The notes: generated from the letters alone by a model not told the origin. Positions 44,281-53,583 are shown, counted from the first letter of the stretch. The stretch is DNA of 64,000 nt from CAYPXN01 sp964414715 (GCA_964414715.1 CAYPXN010000040.1:8873-72872); one strand, 5' to 3'. A program made the numbers and translations.

Positions 44281-45231
44281 ATGAACAAAATTGGCATTTT
44301 ACAAGATCCTCATTATCTCGAACATCTCACAGGCCCCATGCATCCAGAGCGGCCAGAACGCTTGAAGGCTATTCAGAAGATGCTCGAAAATTCGGGTTTA
44401 GCAAACAAAGCCCATTCACTCATCCCTCGTGAAGCAACAGAGGATGAAATTGCTCTGATACACACACGCGATCTTATTGAAGAAGTAAAACATACAGAAG
44501 GACACACCTCTACTTACCTTGATGGAGATACCCATGCGTCGGCACATTCCTGGAAAGCCGCAAAACTTGCGGTGGGAGGCCTTCTTGTTGCCAGCGATGA
44601 ATTGCTCCAAGGGACACTAGACGAAGCTTTCGCCTTTCCCCGTCCTCCGGGACATCATGCCGAACGGGATCATGCCATGGGTTTTTGTCTTTTTAACAAT
44701 GTTGCAATTGCTGCAGAATATGCACTCAAAAAATACGGTCTCAAAAAAATAGTCATTCTCGATTTCGATGTTCACCATGGAAATGGCACTCAACATATCT
44801 TCGAAAACCGCTCGGATGTATTTTATATTTCTACCCATCAATATCCTTTTTATCCGGGAACAGGCGCTTTCTCTGAACGAGGAAAGGGAGCAGGGGAGGG
44901 TTACACTCTCAACTTTCCACTGCCCGCAGGCAGTGATGATGCCATCTACGCTGACATTTTCAAGGAACGCATCGAAGGAGAAGTCATTCAGTATAAACCA
45001 GACTTCTTGATTATTTCTGCCGGATTTGATGCCCACAAGAGAGACCCACTCGGTGGTATGGAAGTCAGTCGTTTTGGATTTAAGGCAATGGCCGAGTCGA
45101 TTGAAAAAATGAAAAAAGCTTGTGGGAATATTCCGGTATTGTATGCTCTCGAAGGCGGTTATGACTTAGAAGGCTTATCGGAATCCGTAAAGGAAGTCGT
45201 AGACGTCATGCTAAAAGGAGAAAACAAATGA
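44281..45231 (+). CDS. Histone-deacetylase-superfamily amidohydrolase
   Basis: 316 residues from the ATG at 44281 (strong SD GGAGAGGGG). A longer open frame reaching back to 44119 overlaps the neighbouring gene and is unlikely. The zinc site and tunnel motifs of class II HDAC-like enzymes are clear: PRPPGHHAERDHAMGFCLFN, LDFDVHHGNGTQ, STHQYPFYPGTG, ISAGFDAHKRDPLGG and LEGGYDLEGL. Substrates in bacteria include acetylpolyamines and acetylated proteins; which applies here is unknown. 4-nt overlap with the cyclophilin gene. Confidence 0.93.
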   Translation: MNKIGILQDPHYLEHLTGPMHPERPERLKAIQKMLENSGLANKAHSLIPREATEDEIALIHTRDLIEEVKHTEGHTSTYLDGDTHASAHSWKAAKLAVGGLLVASDELLQGTLDEAFAFPRPPGHHAERDHAMGFCLFNNVAIAAEYALKKYGLKKIVILDFDVHHGNGTQHIFENRSDVFYISTHQYPFYPGTGAFSERGKGAGEGYTLNFPLPAGSDDAIYADIFKERIEGEVIQYKPDFLIISAGFDAHKRDPLGGMEVSRFGFKAMAESIEKMKKACGNIPVLYALEGGYDLEGLSESVKEVVDVMLKGENK

Positions 45232-45791
45232 AAAAAATCATTTTGAGCGCCGTAATGGCTCTCAGTTTAATCTATACAGGAGAAGTTATGTCAAAAGCAG
45301 TCAATGTGTCTGAACCTAAAAAAATTACCATCGATGTAAACAAACATTACGAAGCCATTATTGAAACCAATAAAGGAGATATCAAAGTAAGTCTGGATGC
45401 CAAAAAAGCTCCCTGGTCTGTTAACAACTTCGTGTATCTTGCGAAAGCAGGTTACTATGATGGGCTTACCTTTCATCGTGTAGAACCTGGATTTGTCATT
45501 CAAGGGGGAGATCCCAAAGGAGATGGAACCGGCGGACCGGGCTATACGGTTGTCAGTGAAGCCACCAACGGTTTAAAACATGACAAAGGTGCTTTGGCTT
45601 GGGCACGTTTGGGAGACCAGATGAACCCTCAGCGTCGATCGAGCGGCTCTCAATTCTACATCACTCTTGCACCCACCCCTTTCCTCGATGGAGCTTATAC
45701 GGTTTTTGGTCATACCCTCGCGGGACAAGATGTCGCCGAAAAAATTAGTCGGGGAGATACAATCAAGAAGATTACAATTGTAGAAAAGTAA
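45228..45791 (+). CDS. Secreted cyclophilin-type peptidyl-prolyl isomerase
   Basis: 187 residues: a signal peptide (MKKIILSAVMALSLIYTGEV), a 30-residue linker and a cyclophilin domain with the active-site FHRVEPGFVIQGGDP, GSQFYITLAPTPFLDG and YTVFGHTLAG. The catalytic Arg is the one in FHRV. It speeds proline isomerisation, here presumably of exported proteins in the periplasm. The start overlaps the deacetylase stop (ATGA). Confidence 0.94.
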   Translation: MKKIILSAVMALSLIYTGEVMSKAVNVSEPKKITIDVNKHYEAIIETNKGDIKVSLDAKKAPWSVNNFVYLAKAGYYDGLTFHRVEPGFVIQGGDPKGDGTGGPGYTVVSEATNGLKHDKGALAWARLGDQMNPQRRSSGSQFYITLAPTPFLDGAYTVFGHTLAGQDVAEKISRGDTIKKITIVEK

Positions 45792-45799
45792 GTTTTACC

Positions 45800-45847
45800 A
45801 AAAACCTCGCCAGATAATTTTGTAAGATTGATCTGGTGAGGTTTTTT
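45800..45847. terminator. Bidirectional terminator
   Basis: AAAACCTCGCCAGAT (about 45801-45815) pairs with ATCTGGTGAGGTTTT (about 45831-45845; one G-T pair), then T-rich. It serves the cyclophilin gene on the plus strand and the sugar-dehydrogenase-like gene, which ends within it at 45846, on the minus strand. Confidence 0.85.
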
Positions 45848-47171
45848 ATTCTAAATCAAGCCTCAGAATATGATCCGATCCGTAGAGAGAAACTCCGTAT
45901 AAAAATCCATCTGGGCCTTCTTGAAGTGAAGTGAGACCTGTCAAATGTCCCAGATGAGAATCGCTCAACACATTGTTACTGGAATCCAGATGTAAAGCAC
46001 GCACCCATCCCTGATAAAACTCGCTGTAAATCAGACGATTCGAAAGAAATCCATTGTATTGGGAACCTTGATACAAGATTCCCAACATGATTGCTTCTCC
46101 ATCACCCAGTCCTCCTGGATTGTCTTGAGGATCTTCATTGTTATGATTTGTAATGTCGGATCCGTGGTTATAACCTCCGATGGGATTTACAAAACTAGCT
46201 CCCGGACCTTCCTCCAAAGGCCAGCCAAAATTCATACCTGCGCTAGTCGCTCGATCAATTTCTTCATAAGTATCCAAACCCACGTCTCCAATAAAAAGGG
46301 CCCCATTTCCATAAAAGAGCGTAAAAGGATTTCTTAAACCCAAGGCATAAATTTCTGACAGATTACTTCCGGCATTATTTCCAGAAGAGGGGATGGAATA
46401 GCCTCCTTGTCCTGCCGTATGCGAAGGAACAATTCTCAAAATTTTTCCCAGACGTGTTTGACCATTTTGAGCAATGGCTTCTGTCGTATCAGAGCTGGCA
46501 GATCCTCCTCCATCACCCACACCTATGAATAAATTATTATCATCTTCAAAAAAGAGAGAACCTCCATTGTGATTATCTCCCGGGCTGGAGGAAAAGTTTT
46601 TGTTAAAATCAATAATTGTCTGCTGATCAGAAAGTGAGAAGCTATTGTTTTGTAAATTCACAGCCACGGTGGCCCGTATCACACGATTCACACCTCCTCC
46701 AGAAACCGTATGATAAAAATAAACCATGCAATTCGATGCGTAAGAAGGATCCGCGACAACATTCAACAAACCTTGTTCTCCTGAATATTCTACATCCAAG
46801 GTCACAGAAGAGGAGAGGTGAGTAAAATCATTTTTCATGTAGTACACAGCACCACTTTGCCCAATTACAAGAGCATCTCCGTTTTGATGGGGAAGAAACT
46901 CCAGATCAATCAAGTCATTATTAGGGAAGGTTGAGCCCACTTCTGTAAATTTTATCCCCGTAGGAGAAGAAGGCTGTGTCACAGATGAGGAAAAGCTACT
47001 CGTACTTCCCGCACAGGCTGTATTCTGCTGAAGAATATCTGTTTTTTGATTTCCACCCTGATTATTGGAAGTAGTAGAGTTACTGCATTGAAATAAAAAC
47101 CAAACTACTTGAAGTGACAATACTAAAAATAATATTTTGATTTTTTTATTGGGGTAAATGAAGGGCTTCAT
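45846..47171 (-). CDS. Glucose/sorbosone dehydrogenase-like lipoprotein (PQQ-type beta-propeller)
   Basis: 441 residues. A hydrophobic N-terminus ends in the lipobox FLFQC, then an Asn/Thr/Gln linker. From about residue 75 the six-bladed propeller of the GSDH family is visible: QGLLNVVADPSYASN, NHNGGSLFFEDDNNLFIGVGD, LGKILRIVP, YALGLRNPFTLFYGNGALFI and GDVGLDTYEEID. Members oxidise aldoses with PQQ as cofactor, though many bacterial paralogues are untested. Lipid-anchored in the envelope. The start overlaps the metF end by 26 nt. Confidence 0.9.
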   Translation of the reverse strand: MKPFIYPNKKIKILFLVLSLQVVWFLFQCSNSTTSNNQGGNQKTDILQQNTACAGSTSSFSSSVTQPSSPTGIKFTEVGSTFPNNDLIDLEFLPHQNGDALVIGQSGAVYYMKNDFTHLSSSVTLDVEYSGEQGLLNVVADPSYASNCMVYFYHTVSGGGVNRVIRATVAVNLQNNSFSLSDQQTIIDFNKNFSSSPGDNHNGGSLFFEDDNNLFIGVGDGGGSASSDTTEAIAQNGQTRLGKILRIVPSHTAGQGGYSIPSSGNNAGSNLSEIYALGLRNPFTLFYGNGALFIGDVGLDTYEEIDRATSAGMNFGWPLEEGPGASFVNPIGGYNHGSDITNHNNEDPQDNPGGLGDGEAIMLGILYQGSQYNGFLSNRLIYSEFYQGWVRALHLDSSNNVLSDSHLGHLTGLTSLQEGPDGFLYGVSLYGSDHILRLDLE

Positions 47172-48018
47172 AGATTCTTTTAATCGGCCCTGGTTGATTC
47201 AAAATATAAAAATGAAGACCAGGCGCGCCTCTCTCTAAAAGATTTTTGCACTGTTGAATGGCATACGCAATGCCATACTCACGCACCTGCTTTGAATTGT
47301 TTTTAAATTCTAACAGATCCTGACTCATCTTATCAGGTATCTTCGCCCCACACATTTTTGTAAAAGTACTCAATTGAGAATAGCTTGTCACGGGCATAAT
47401 TCCCGGAAGCACAGGAATTTTGATTCCTGCCTTTCGAACTTTCTCCAGAAAGTTGAAATAATCCTCGTTATTAAAAAACAATTGGGTAATCATGAAGTCT
47501 GCACCCGCATCCACTTTTCTTTTGAGATTAATCAGATCTGCATGTTTGTTGGGACTTTCAATGTGTGCTTCAGGATAAGCTGCAATTCCCAAGGTAAAAT
47601 GATCACCCGTTTCTTTTCGGATAAACTCCACCAATTCATTTGCATAGTGAAAACCATCTTCTGGAGGCACATAATTTGGATCTTTAGGAGGATCTCCTCT
47701 TAAACACAAAAGGTGAATAATATTCTTTTTTCGAAGTTCCTCCAAAGATTCCCGAATTTTATTTTTACTCGCTCCTATACAAGTGAGATGGGCAACTCCG
47801 GCAATATCGTGTTTACTCTGTATGTGTTCAACAATTTCAAAAGTATTACGCTGATTAGAACCCATGGCTCCCATCGTCACTGAAATAAAGTCCGGTCTTA
47901 ACTTTTCTAATTCTTCAAGGTTTTGAAAAAGCTGAACCTGAGCTTCAGGGGTTTTAGGGGGAAAAATTTCAAAGGAAAATATTTTTTGTTTAGGCAATAT
48001 CTGACGAATAGATTTCAT
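47146..48018 (-). CDS. metF: 5,10-methylenetetrahydrofolate reductase
   Basis: 290 residues, full length. SFEIFPPKT opens the TIM barrel with the catalytic Glu region; DFISVTMGAMGS, HLTCIGASKNKI, LCLRGDPPKDPNY and FMITQLFFNNEDYFNFLEK are family landmarks. It makes 5-methyl-THF for methionine synthesis using FAD. It overlaps the upstream mannosyltransferase by 29 nt and the downstream gene by 26 nt, an unusually compressed trio. No methionine-type riboswitch is visible because no leader exists. Confidence 0.96.
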   Translation of the reverse strand: MKSIRQILPKQKIFSFEIFPPKTPEAQVQLFQNLEELEKLRPDFISVTMGAMGSNQRNTFEIVEHIQSKHDIAGVAHLTCIGASKNKIRESLEELRKKNIIHLLCLRGDPPKDPNYVPPEDGFHYANELVEFIRKETGDHFTLGIAAYPEAHIESPNKHADLINLKRKVDAGADFMITQLFFNNEDYFNFLEKVRKAGIKIPVLPGIMPVTSYSQLSTFTKMCGAKIPDKMSQDLLEFKNNSKQVREYGIAYAIQQCKNLLERGAPGLHFYILNQPGPIKRIYEALHLPQ

Positions 48019-48784
48019 GATTTTGTTCCAAGACCACTCCAGAAACGATAGGCAGAGTTTTACGAGAAGATTGACGTACCTGTTTTAATTTATTTCTCAG
48101 ATTCCAAGTTTTCAAAAAGGCTTCAACGATGATTCCTTTGGACATTTTTGAATGTCCTGCAACACGATCCACAAACAAAAAGGGAATTTCGTGGTATTGA
48201 AATCCCGCAGCTCGGGCAAAGCTCGTTGTTTCAATTTGAAAAGAATAACCACTCGAATCCAAGGGACAATTCAAAAGAAATGCAACGACTTCTTTGCGAA
48301 ATGCCTTGAAGCCACCCGTTAAATCTTTGATCGGTGTATTTAGAACCCATCTTGCATAGAAATTACCCCCTCGACTGATGAGTTTTCTCATGAAGCCCCA
48401 ATTTTGGGTTCCACCTCCCGAAATATAACGAGAAGCAAGTGCGAAATCATGCGTTTCCAGAGAATTCAAAAGGGAAGGGATTAAGGAAACCGGATGGGAA
48501 AAATCACAATCCATTTGGATTACAAAGTCCGCTCCCAAATCGAGAGCCTTACGAAAGCCTTCCAAATAGGCTTTTCCCAAACCTTCTTTGCGTGGACGAT
48601 GACACACAAACACTTTGTCAGGATAGGCTTGAGAAAGTTGATCCGCCAACTTACCCGTTCCATCTGGCGAATTATCGTCTACAATGAGTATCTGCAAAGG
48701 AGATTGTTGGGCCAAAAGACTTTCAACCATCCTCTTTAAATTACTCATTTCATTATAAGTCGGCAAAACGACCATTGCTTTCAT
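47990..48784 (-). CDS. Polyprenol-phosphate mannosyltransferase-like GT2 glycosyltransferase
   Basis: 264 residues of the DPM1/Ppm1 type. VVLPTYNEMSNLKRMVESLL, ILIVDDNSPDGTGKLAD and the metal-binding QMDCDFSHP are clear, followed by SRYISGGGTQNWGFMRKLIS and DLTGGFKAFRKE. It would transfer mannose from GDP-mannose to polyprenyl phosphate at the inner membrane, making a donor for outer-surface glycosylation. No membrane-anchor domain is fused. AAGGA upstream supports the start. Confidence 0.9.
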   Translation of the reverse strand: MKAMVVLPTYNEMSNLKRMVESLLAQQSPLQILIVDDNSPDGTGKLADQLSQAYPDKVFVCHRPRKEGLGKAYLEGFRKALDLGADFVIQMDCDFSHPVSLIPSLLNSLETHDFALASRYISGGGTQNWGFMRKLISRGGNFYARWVLNTPIKDLTGGFKAFRKEVVAFLLNCPLDSSGYSFQIETTSFARAAGFQYHEIPFLFVDRVAGHSKMSKGIIVEAFLKTWNLRNKLKQVRQSSRKTLPIVSGVVLEQNHEIYSSDIA

Positions 48785-48886
48785 AAGGCTGTCCTTTTTA
48801 TAGGAAAGAAGGGGGAAAGAAAAGAGTAAATTTATAATGAATTCTCGAGCCTTTTATGCCAGAAAAGGGCCAAAATGGAGGATACA

Positions 48887-49492
48887 ATGATTGCTTGCCT
48901 TGATTTAGAAGGGGTTTTGGTCCCCGAAATATGGATTAATGTCGCTGAAAAAACCGGAATAAAGGAATTACGTCTCACCACCCGAGACATTTCAGACTAT
49001 GATGTTTTAATGAAAAAACGCCTGAAAATCTTGGAAGAAAACAAACTCAAGATCAAAGATATTCAGGATGTAATCGCAACACTCAATCCCCTTGAAGGAG
49101 CCAAACAGTTTGTCGATTGGTTGAGAACTGAGTTTCAAGTCATTATTTTATCGGATACTTTTTATGAGTTTGCTCATCCCTTGATGCAACAACTCGATTT
49201 TCCCTGTTTGTTTTGCCATTCTCTTGAAATTAGTCCCCAGGGTCAAATCACAAACTATCGTCTACGTATGAGCGATCAAAAAACAAAATCCGTAAAAGCT
49301 TTACAAGATTTGAACTTCAAAGTTATTGCCGCAGGGGATTCGTACAACGACACAGGGATGCTTCAACAGGCAAACCGTGGAATTCTTTTCAAACCTCCCC
49401 AGAATGTGATTGATGAATTTCCACAATTTCAAGTCACCACCAACTATCAGGAATTGAAGGACGCTTTTTTAAAAGGAAAAAAAGAATTGTAA
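48887..49492 (+). CDS. thrH: ThrH: phosphoserine phosphatase/homoserine phosphotransferase
   Basis: 201 residues from the ATG at 48887, with GGAGG 5 nt upstream; the ATG at 48875 is part of that SD. ACLDLEGVLVPEIWI, TTRDISDYDVLMKKRL and VIATLNPLEGA match ThrH closely. It is a HAD enzyme with nucleophile D6 (DLEG) and GDSYND. ThrH removes phosphate from phosphoserine and can pass it to homoserine, giving phosphohomoserine for ThrC. hom and thrC are present 12 kb away without thrB, so that role is plausible here. Confidence 0.93.
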   Translation: MIACLDLEGVLVPEIWINVAEKTGIKELRLTTRDISDYDVLMKKRLKILEENKLKIKDIQDVIATLNPLEGAKQFVDWLRTEFQVIILSDTFYEFAHPLMQQLDFPCLFCHSLEISPQGQITNYRLRMSDQKTKSVKALQDLNFKVIAAGDSYNDTGMLQQANRGILFKPPQNVIDEFPQFQVTTNYQELKDAFLKGKKEL

Positions 49493-49495
49493 AAA

Positions 49496-51397
49496 TTAAG
49501 CGTGACGATGTGCTCTATTACTATAAACCCAAATAAGAGCAATAAGCGCCAAAATCATGCACTGTGGAATTAAAGTTTCCATACTGGGGAACAACCCCAA
49601 CAAAGGAAACTGAAAAGGAATTGAGAGGGAAGTAGTGGGTAAATAACCTGCACTTTGCAAGGCATGCAATCCCTTGCCAGTCAAAATCACAGCCAAAATC
49701 ACCATCATCCCGGCGGAGAGATTAAAGAGTTTTCCAATCGGTAACTTGACACTCCATCTTAAAAAAACATTTGCGAGAAAAAAAATGACTGCAAAAGAAG
49801 TCAGAATTCCCATCATTAAGGCATTTTTATCGGAAGACCCGCCTTCCAACCAAAGAGCTCGCAAGAATAAAACGGTTTCAAAGACTTCGCGGAACACCGC
49901 CACGAAAGAAATGGCCCATATTCCAAACAACTTGCTTCCTTGTAAGGCTGAATCCATCTGTTGTTTGATAAAGGAAGTCCATTTTCCAATTTCACTTTTA
50001 TTGTGTAACCAAAAACCGACATAGAGCAGGACTAAAACCGCAAATAAAGAAGTAAAACCTTCCATGCTTTCGCGACTTGCACCGCTCATCCCTAACAACC
50101 ATCCAGAAAAAAACCAGGCCAGCACACCACAAAGAAGGGCGCTTATCCATCCTGCATGGGTCCAAAGCACTGCTTTTTTGGCCCCCAACATTTTTACTAC
50201 ACCTAAAATAGTTACCAGAATCAATACGGCTTCAAAACCTTCTCGAAGGATAATCGAAAAGGCCATCAAGAAAACAAAACCACGAGTTTGGGCATAAGAA
50301 GAAGCTAAAAGTTCCTCTGCTTTACTGAGCAATCCTTTTACTTCTAAAATCTTTTGATCGATAAGTTCCACTGAGGCTGAAGTTCCCATTTGAGTTCTCA
50401 AGTCAGCCATTTTCCCTTCAATTTGAGTTACTAAATTCAAATCCAAACTTCTGAGTTTTTGTTCTATGGGTTCAACGCCTTCTAAATAAGAAGTGAGGGC
50501 GTAAGCTTTGGCCTGAGCAAAATCACCTTGATGATAAGCATCTTGGGCAAGCTGTAAATTCTGATGAGCAAGTTCCAAGCTATTACCATCTGAATGAGGC
50601 TGATATAATCTCAAATAAGCAAGTTCGGAGTTTGCATTTTGTGAATTCAAATGCAATTTTTTAAACAAGGCATCATCTGAAAGGGAAGAAAGTTGATCGA
50701 GAGAAAGATTTTCTAAATCTCCAGATACAGGCCTCTGAAAATCAGAGTAGCGTAAAGACTGAATATAAAAAGCAAGATCCCAAACTTCCTTGTCACTCAA
50801 CTTTTCAAACGCAGGCATTGAAGTTCCCGTAACTCCCAAACGAATCGTATTGAATATTTGGAAAGAAGAAAGCTGTTTCATGCGATCGACGTTCCAAAAA
50901 TTTGTGGGGGGAGGAGTAATATTTTTTGCCAAAGCCCCGTCTCCTTTTCCCAAGGCTCCGTGACAAGACACACAGTTTTGCTCAAACAAAGCTTGTCCTT
51001 TTGCCAAACGAGGCCACTCTTTGGGAGCTAGCTCTATTTTAGAAGCCTGGATTAACTGAGACTGAATCTGTCTCGCTTTCTGAGAAACCACTTCTGCAGA
51101 TTCTTTATTCAAAATGGATTGTTGAAGACGAGAGAGTTCTTCCAATAGTGGAACATTATTCTTCGTTTCATCCAAATTATGGGCAATCCGCAAGGCAGAG
51201 GCTACAAACTCGGTCTGTTCTTGATATTCATAAGCATTGATTATCTTTCCCTGAGAAACAGCCCCTGAATAATCTTGGGCCAAATAATCCAGTATATGAA
51301 TGAGCATGCGAGGATTGTTTTCCTGGGCCCGTAAAAATAATGAAAAGATGCTCAAAAGAAGAAAGGAAACTAGCAAAGTCAGTCTTTTTTTACCCAT
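49496..51397 (-). CDS. Cytochrome c - FTR1 iron permease fusion
   Basis: 633 residues. A signal peptide (to about residue 24), a helical region, and a c-type cytochrome domain with heme site CVSCH (142-146) and a later Met region (GTSMPAFEKL), then a linker coiled coil, then the FTR1-type membrane domain with seven helices. The two iron-binding motifs are REGFE (385-389) and REVFE (503-507). Fe(II) oxidised outside by a partner would enter via FTR1; the fused heme may accept or supply electrons. Inner membrane with a periplasmic heme domain. Confidence 0.92.
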   Translation of the reverse strand: MGKKRLTLLVSFLLLSIFSLFLRAQENNPRMLIHILDYLAQDYSGAVSQGKIINAYEYQEQTEFVASALRIAHNLDETKNNVPLLEELSRLQQSILNKESAEVVSQKARQIQSQLIQASKIELAPKEWPRLAKGQALFEQNCVSCHGALGKGDGALAKNITPPPTNFWNVDRMKQLSSFQIFNTIRLGVTGTSMPAFEKLSDKEVWDLAFYIQSLRYSDFQRPVSGDLENLSLDQLSSLSDDALFKKLHLNSQNANSELAYLRLYQPHSDGNSLELAHQNLQLAQDAYHQGDFAQAKAYALTSYLEGVEPIEQKLRSLDLNLVTQIEGKMADLRTQMGTSASVELIDQKILEVKGLLSKAEELLASSYAQTRGFVFLMAFSIILREGFEAVLILVTILGVVKMLGAKKAVLWTHAGWISALLCGVLAWFFSGWLLGMSGASRESMEGFTSLFAVLVLLYVGFWLHNKSEIGKWTSFIKQQMDSALQGSKLFGIWAISFVAVFREVFETVLFLRALWLEGGSSDKNALMMGILTSFAVIFFLANVFLRWSVKLPIGKLFNLSAGMMVILAVILTGKGLHALQSAGYLPTTSLSIPFQFPLLGLFPSMETLIPQCMILALIALIWVYSNRAHRHA

Positions 51398-51512
51398 AGA
51401 TGAAAATCACTTTCATTTTTGAAATATCCCTTTCTTCTTCTTTTGTCAAGAAGGGGAGTGATTTTGAGGAGATGGCCTTGACAATTTATGCCGCTCATTC
51501 AATAAGAGAAAC

Positions 51513-52460
51513 ATGTCAAAATCATCTTATAAGCCATTGGAAGTGATTGTAGCCCGCAGCTCAGGGACTTGTTTTGGAGTCGAAGCAGCCATTGATTTGG
51601 CTCAAAAACATCGTAAACCTATTTTGGGTCCTATTGTCCACAACCCTAAAATTGTTCAAGATCTGGCCAATGATGGAATTCCTATTCTGGAAAGATATCA
51701 AGATCTCAGCACCTTGGAAAACAAGGGAATTAATCAGGTGGTAATCACCGCTCACGGCTATCCCAAAGAACTCAAAGATGATCTTTTGACCCGAGGTATT
51801 GAATTTCACGATGCTACTTGTCCGGTATTACTCAAATGGGTTTATCGTAAAATTAGTACTTTTGAATCACAAGGTTACAATATTATCCTCGTAGGAAACC
51901 CTCACCACGCTGAAATCATCGCCAGTCGAAGTTATGGGAAGAATATTCATGTTGTTTATTCTGAGGAAGAAGTTGATCAACTTCCCACAAATCTCGGAAA
52001 AACCATTGCGATTTGCCAAACCACCATTACGCGTGAAAAATTTCAAAAGCTTGTCGATTATATCCGCAAAACCAAATATGCTGATATGAAGGCTGTAGAT
52101 ACGCGCTGCAAACCGGTTAAAAACCAACAACAAGCGGTAAGTGACTTGGCTCAGTGGGTAGATGCCATGCTGATTATTGGAGGCTACGATTCTTCCAATA
52201 CCACTAACCTGGCAAAACTTGCCCAGAAATATCTTCCTGAAAAGACCTACCATATCGATTCCCCGAATTTGGTAAAACTTGAGTGGTTGGAAGGAATTTC
52301 AAACTTGGGTATCGGCGCTGGAACTTCCACTCCAAAATCCCAAATCGACGATGTCCAAAGGAAAGTCGCCGAAATTTATCCCGGAGAAGTCTTTTTCAGA
52401 AAAGAAAGTACCGCTGGAGAAATTCTGGATGGAGACTTTTCGATATCCGATGAATTTTAA
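51513..52460 (+). CDS. ispH: 4-hydroxy-3-methylbut-2-enyl diphosphate reductase
   Basis: 315 residues. It performs the last step of the MEP pathway, giving IPP and DMAPP. Cluster cysteines are seen in SSGTCFGVEAA (C20), HDATCPVL and DTRCKPVKNQQQ; ITAHGYP and NPHHAEI carry the active-site His residues. The family also includes the divergent LytB-like group, to which the third-Cys context is closer. It feeds isoprenoid to UppP lipid carriers and squalene, both encoded nearby. Convergent 4-bp overlap with uppP. Confidence 0.9.
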   Translation: MSKSSYKPLEVIVARSSGTCFGVEAAIDLAQKHRKPILGPIVHNPKIVQDLANDGIPILERYQDLSTLENKGINQVVITAHGYPKELKDDLLTRGIEFHDATCPVLLKWVYRKISTFESQGYNIILVGNPHHAEIIASRSYGKNIHVVYSEEEVDQLPTNLGKTIAICQTTITREKFQKLVDYIRKTKYADMKAVDTRCKPVKNQQQAVSDLAQWVDAMLIIGGYDSSNTTNLAKLAQKYLPEKTYHIDSPNLVKLEWLEGISNLGIGAGTSTPKSQIDDVQRKVAEIYPGEVFFRKESTAGEILDGDFSISDEF

Positions 52461-53266
52461 TGTGATTTAAAGAGAAAATATACCACCAGGATCATTATTG
52501 AAAAAACAAAACGGTATATTACAAAAACGCGGTAACTATACTTCTGCACATAAGCCAACATGTATTTGATACTCAGTAGACCAAACAAGGCAGAAACCCC
52601 AATCCCAATCAAAGATTCTTTTGTCAAACCTGAATGAATAAAAGTTTTTGCCTTCAACAATGCAGCCCCAGCAATAATGGGAGTAGAAAGCAAAAAGGAA
52701 AATCGAGCTGCTGCAACCCGAGATAAGCCTAAACCCAGACCGGTAGTAATGGTAACACCCGATCGAGACACGCCTGGAATAATTGCAAAAGCCTGAGACA
52801 AGCCAATCAAAAAACTCTCTTTTAAGCCAATTTGCTCAATACTTTTGTTCTTTTTAGAAACAGTGTCTACCCACCACAACAAAAAACCCATAACCGTCAT
52901 ACTCCCTGCAATAAGAAGAGGGGAGCGAAAGGCTTCTTCCGCATATTTTTCTAGCATATAGCCAACAGCTGCTCCGGGAACCGAAGCAATTACCAAATAC
53001 CAAAAGAGTTTTTCTTCATGAGTAGCAGGACGATTTTTTTTGTTAAAGGAGTTAAAAGCTGCCTTAAAAAGTAAAAGCCAATCCTTCCAAAAATAAGCCA
53101 AAATCGCGATAAGAGTTCCAAAATGAAGAGCCACATCAAAAGTTAAGCCAGGATCTTCAAAATTAAACAACCAAGGGATAATCACCAAATGAGCAGAACT
53201 TGAGATCGGAAGAAATTCGCCCAAACCTTGAACAATTCCTAACAACACTGACTGCCATAGCAACAT
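52457..53266 (-). CDS. uppP: Undecaprenyl-diphosphate phosphatase
   Basis: 269 residues, about eight membrane helices. The two family motifs are present: GLGEFLPISSSAHLVI near the N-terminus, and IPGVSRSGVTI further on, with the catalytic Glu, Ser and Arg. It recycles undecaprenyl pyrophosphate to the monophosphate carrier for peptidoglycan and O-antigen synthesis and gives bacitracin tolerance. GAGGTGAT lies 2-9 nt upstream of the ATG. Confidence 0.96.
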   Translation of the reverse strand: MLLWQSVLLGIVQGLGEFLPISSSAHLVIIPWLFNFEDPGLTFDVALHFGTLIAILAYFWKDWLLLFKAAFNSFNKKNRPATHEEKLFWYLVIASVPGAAVGYMLEKYAEEAFRSPLLIAGSMTVMGFLLWWVDTVSKKNKSIEQIGLKESFLIGLSQAFAIIPGVSRSGVTITTGLGLGLSRVAAARFSFLLSTPIIAGAALLKAKTFIHSGLTKESLIGIGVSALFGLLSIKYMLAYVQKYSYRVFVIYRFVFSIMILVVYFLFKSH

Positions 53267-53373
53267 GAATCACCTCATTTGACGATAAAAGTTAGAAGAA
53301 GAAAAAAAGATTGGGATTTTTTTAAATGAAATTGTTAAAATTAGGAAGTACTTTTTGGGAAAAGGAGAAAATC

Positions 53374-53583
53374 ATGAAGCGTTTTTTGTTTATTTCTTTG
53401 ATGCTCACCTTAGGACTCTCTGGAGCAATTTCATGTGGTGAGTCTGCAAATCAAGAAGGGGGTAGTCCTGTAGTCACAGACCAAAATACTCCCACGAATC
53501 CTCCCTCAAATAATGCAACGGATGTACCTGCAGATTTAGAGGGAACCAACCTCAACCCACCCCCTGCGCCTCCCAGCCATTAA
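53374..53583 (+). CDS. Small proline/asparagine-rich lipoprotein
   Basis: 69 residues from the ATG with AAAAGGAG 6 nt ahead; the longer frame from 53326 lacks an SD. A signal with lipobox GAISC anchors it, and the rest (about 45 residues) is Asn, Pro, Thr and Asp-rich with no fold expected, like other short bacterial surface lipoproteins. Its end overlaps the convergent unknown gene by 4 nt. Function not known. Confidence 0.65.
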   Translation: MKRFLFISLMLTLGLSGAISCGESANQEGGSPVVTDQNTPTNPPSNNATDVPADLEGTNLNPPPAPPSH

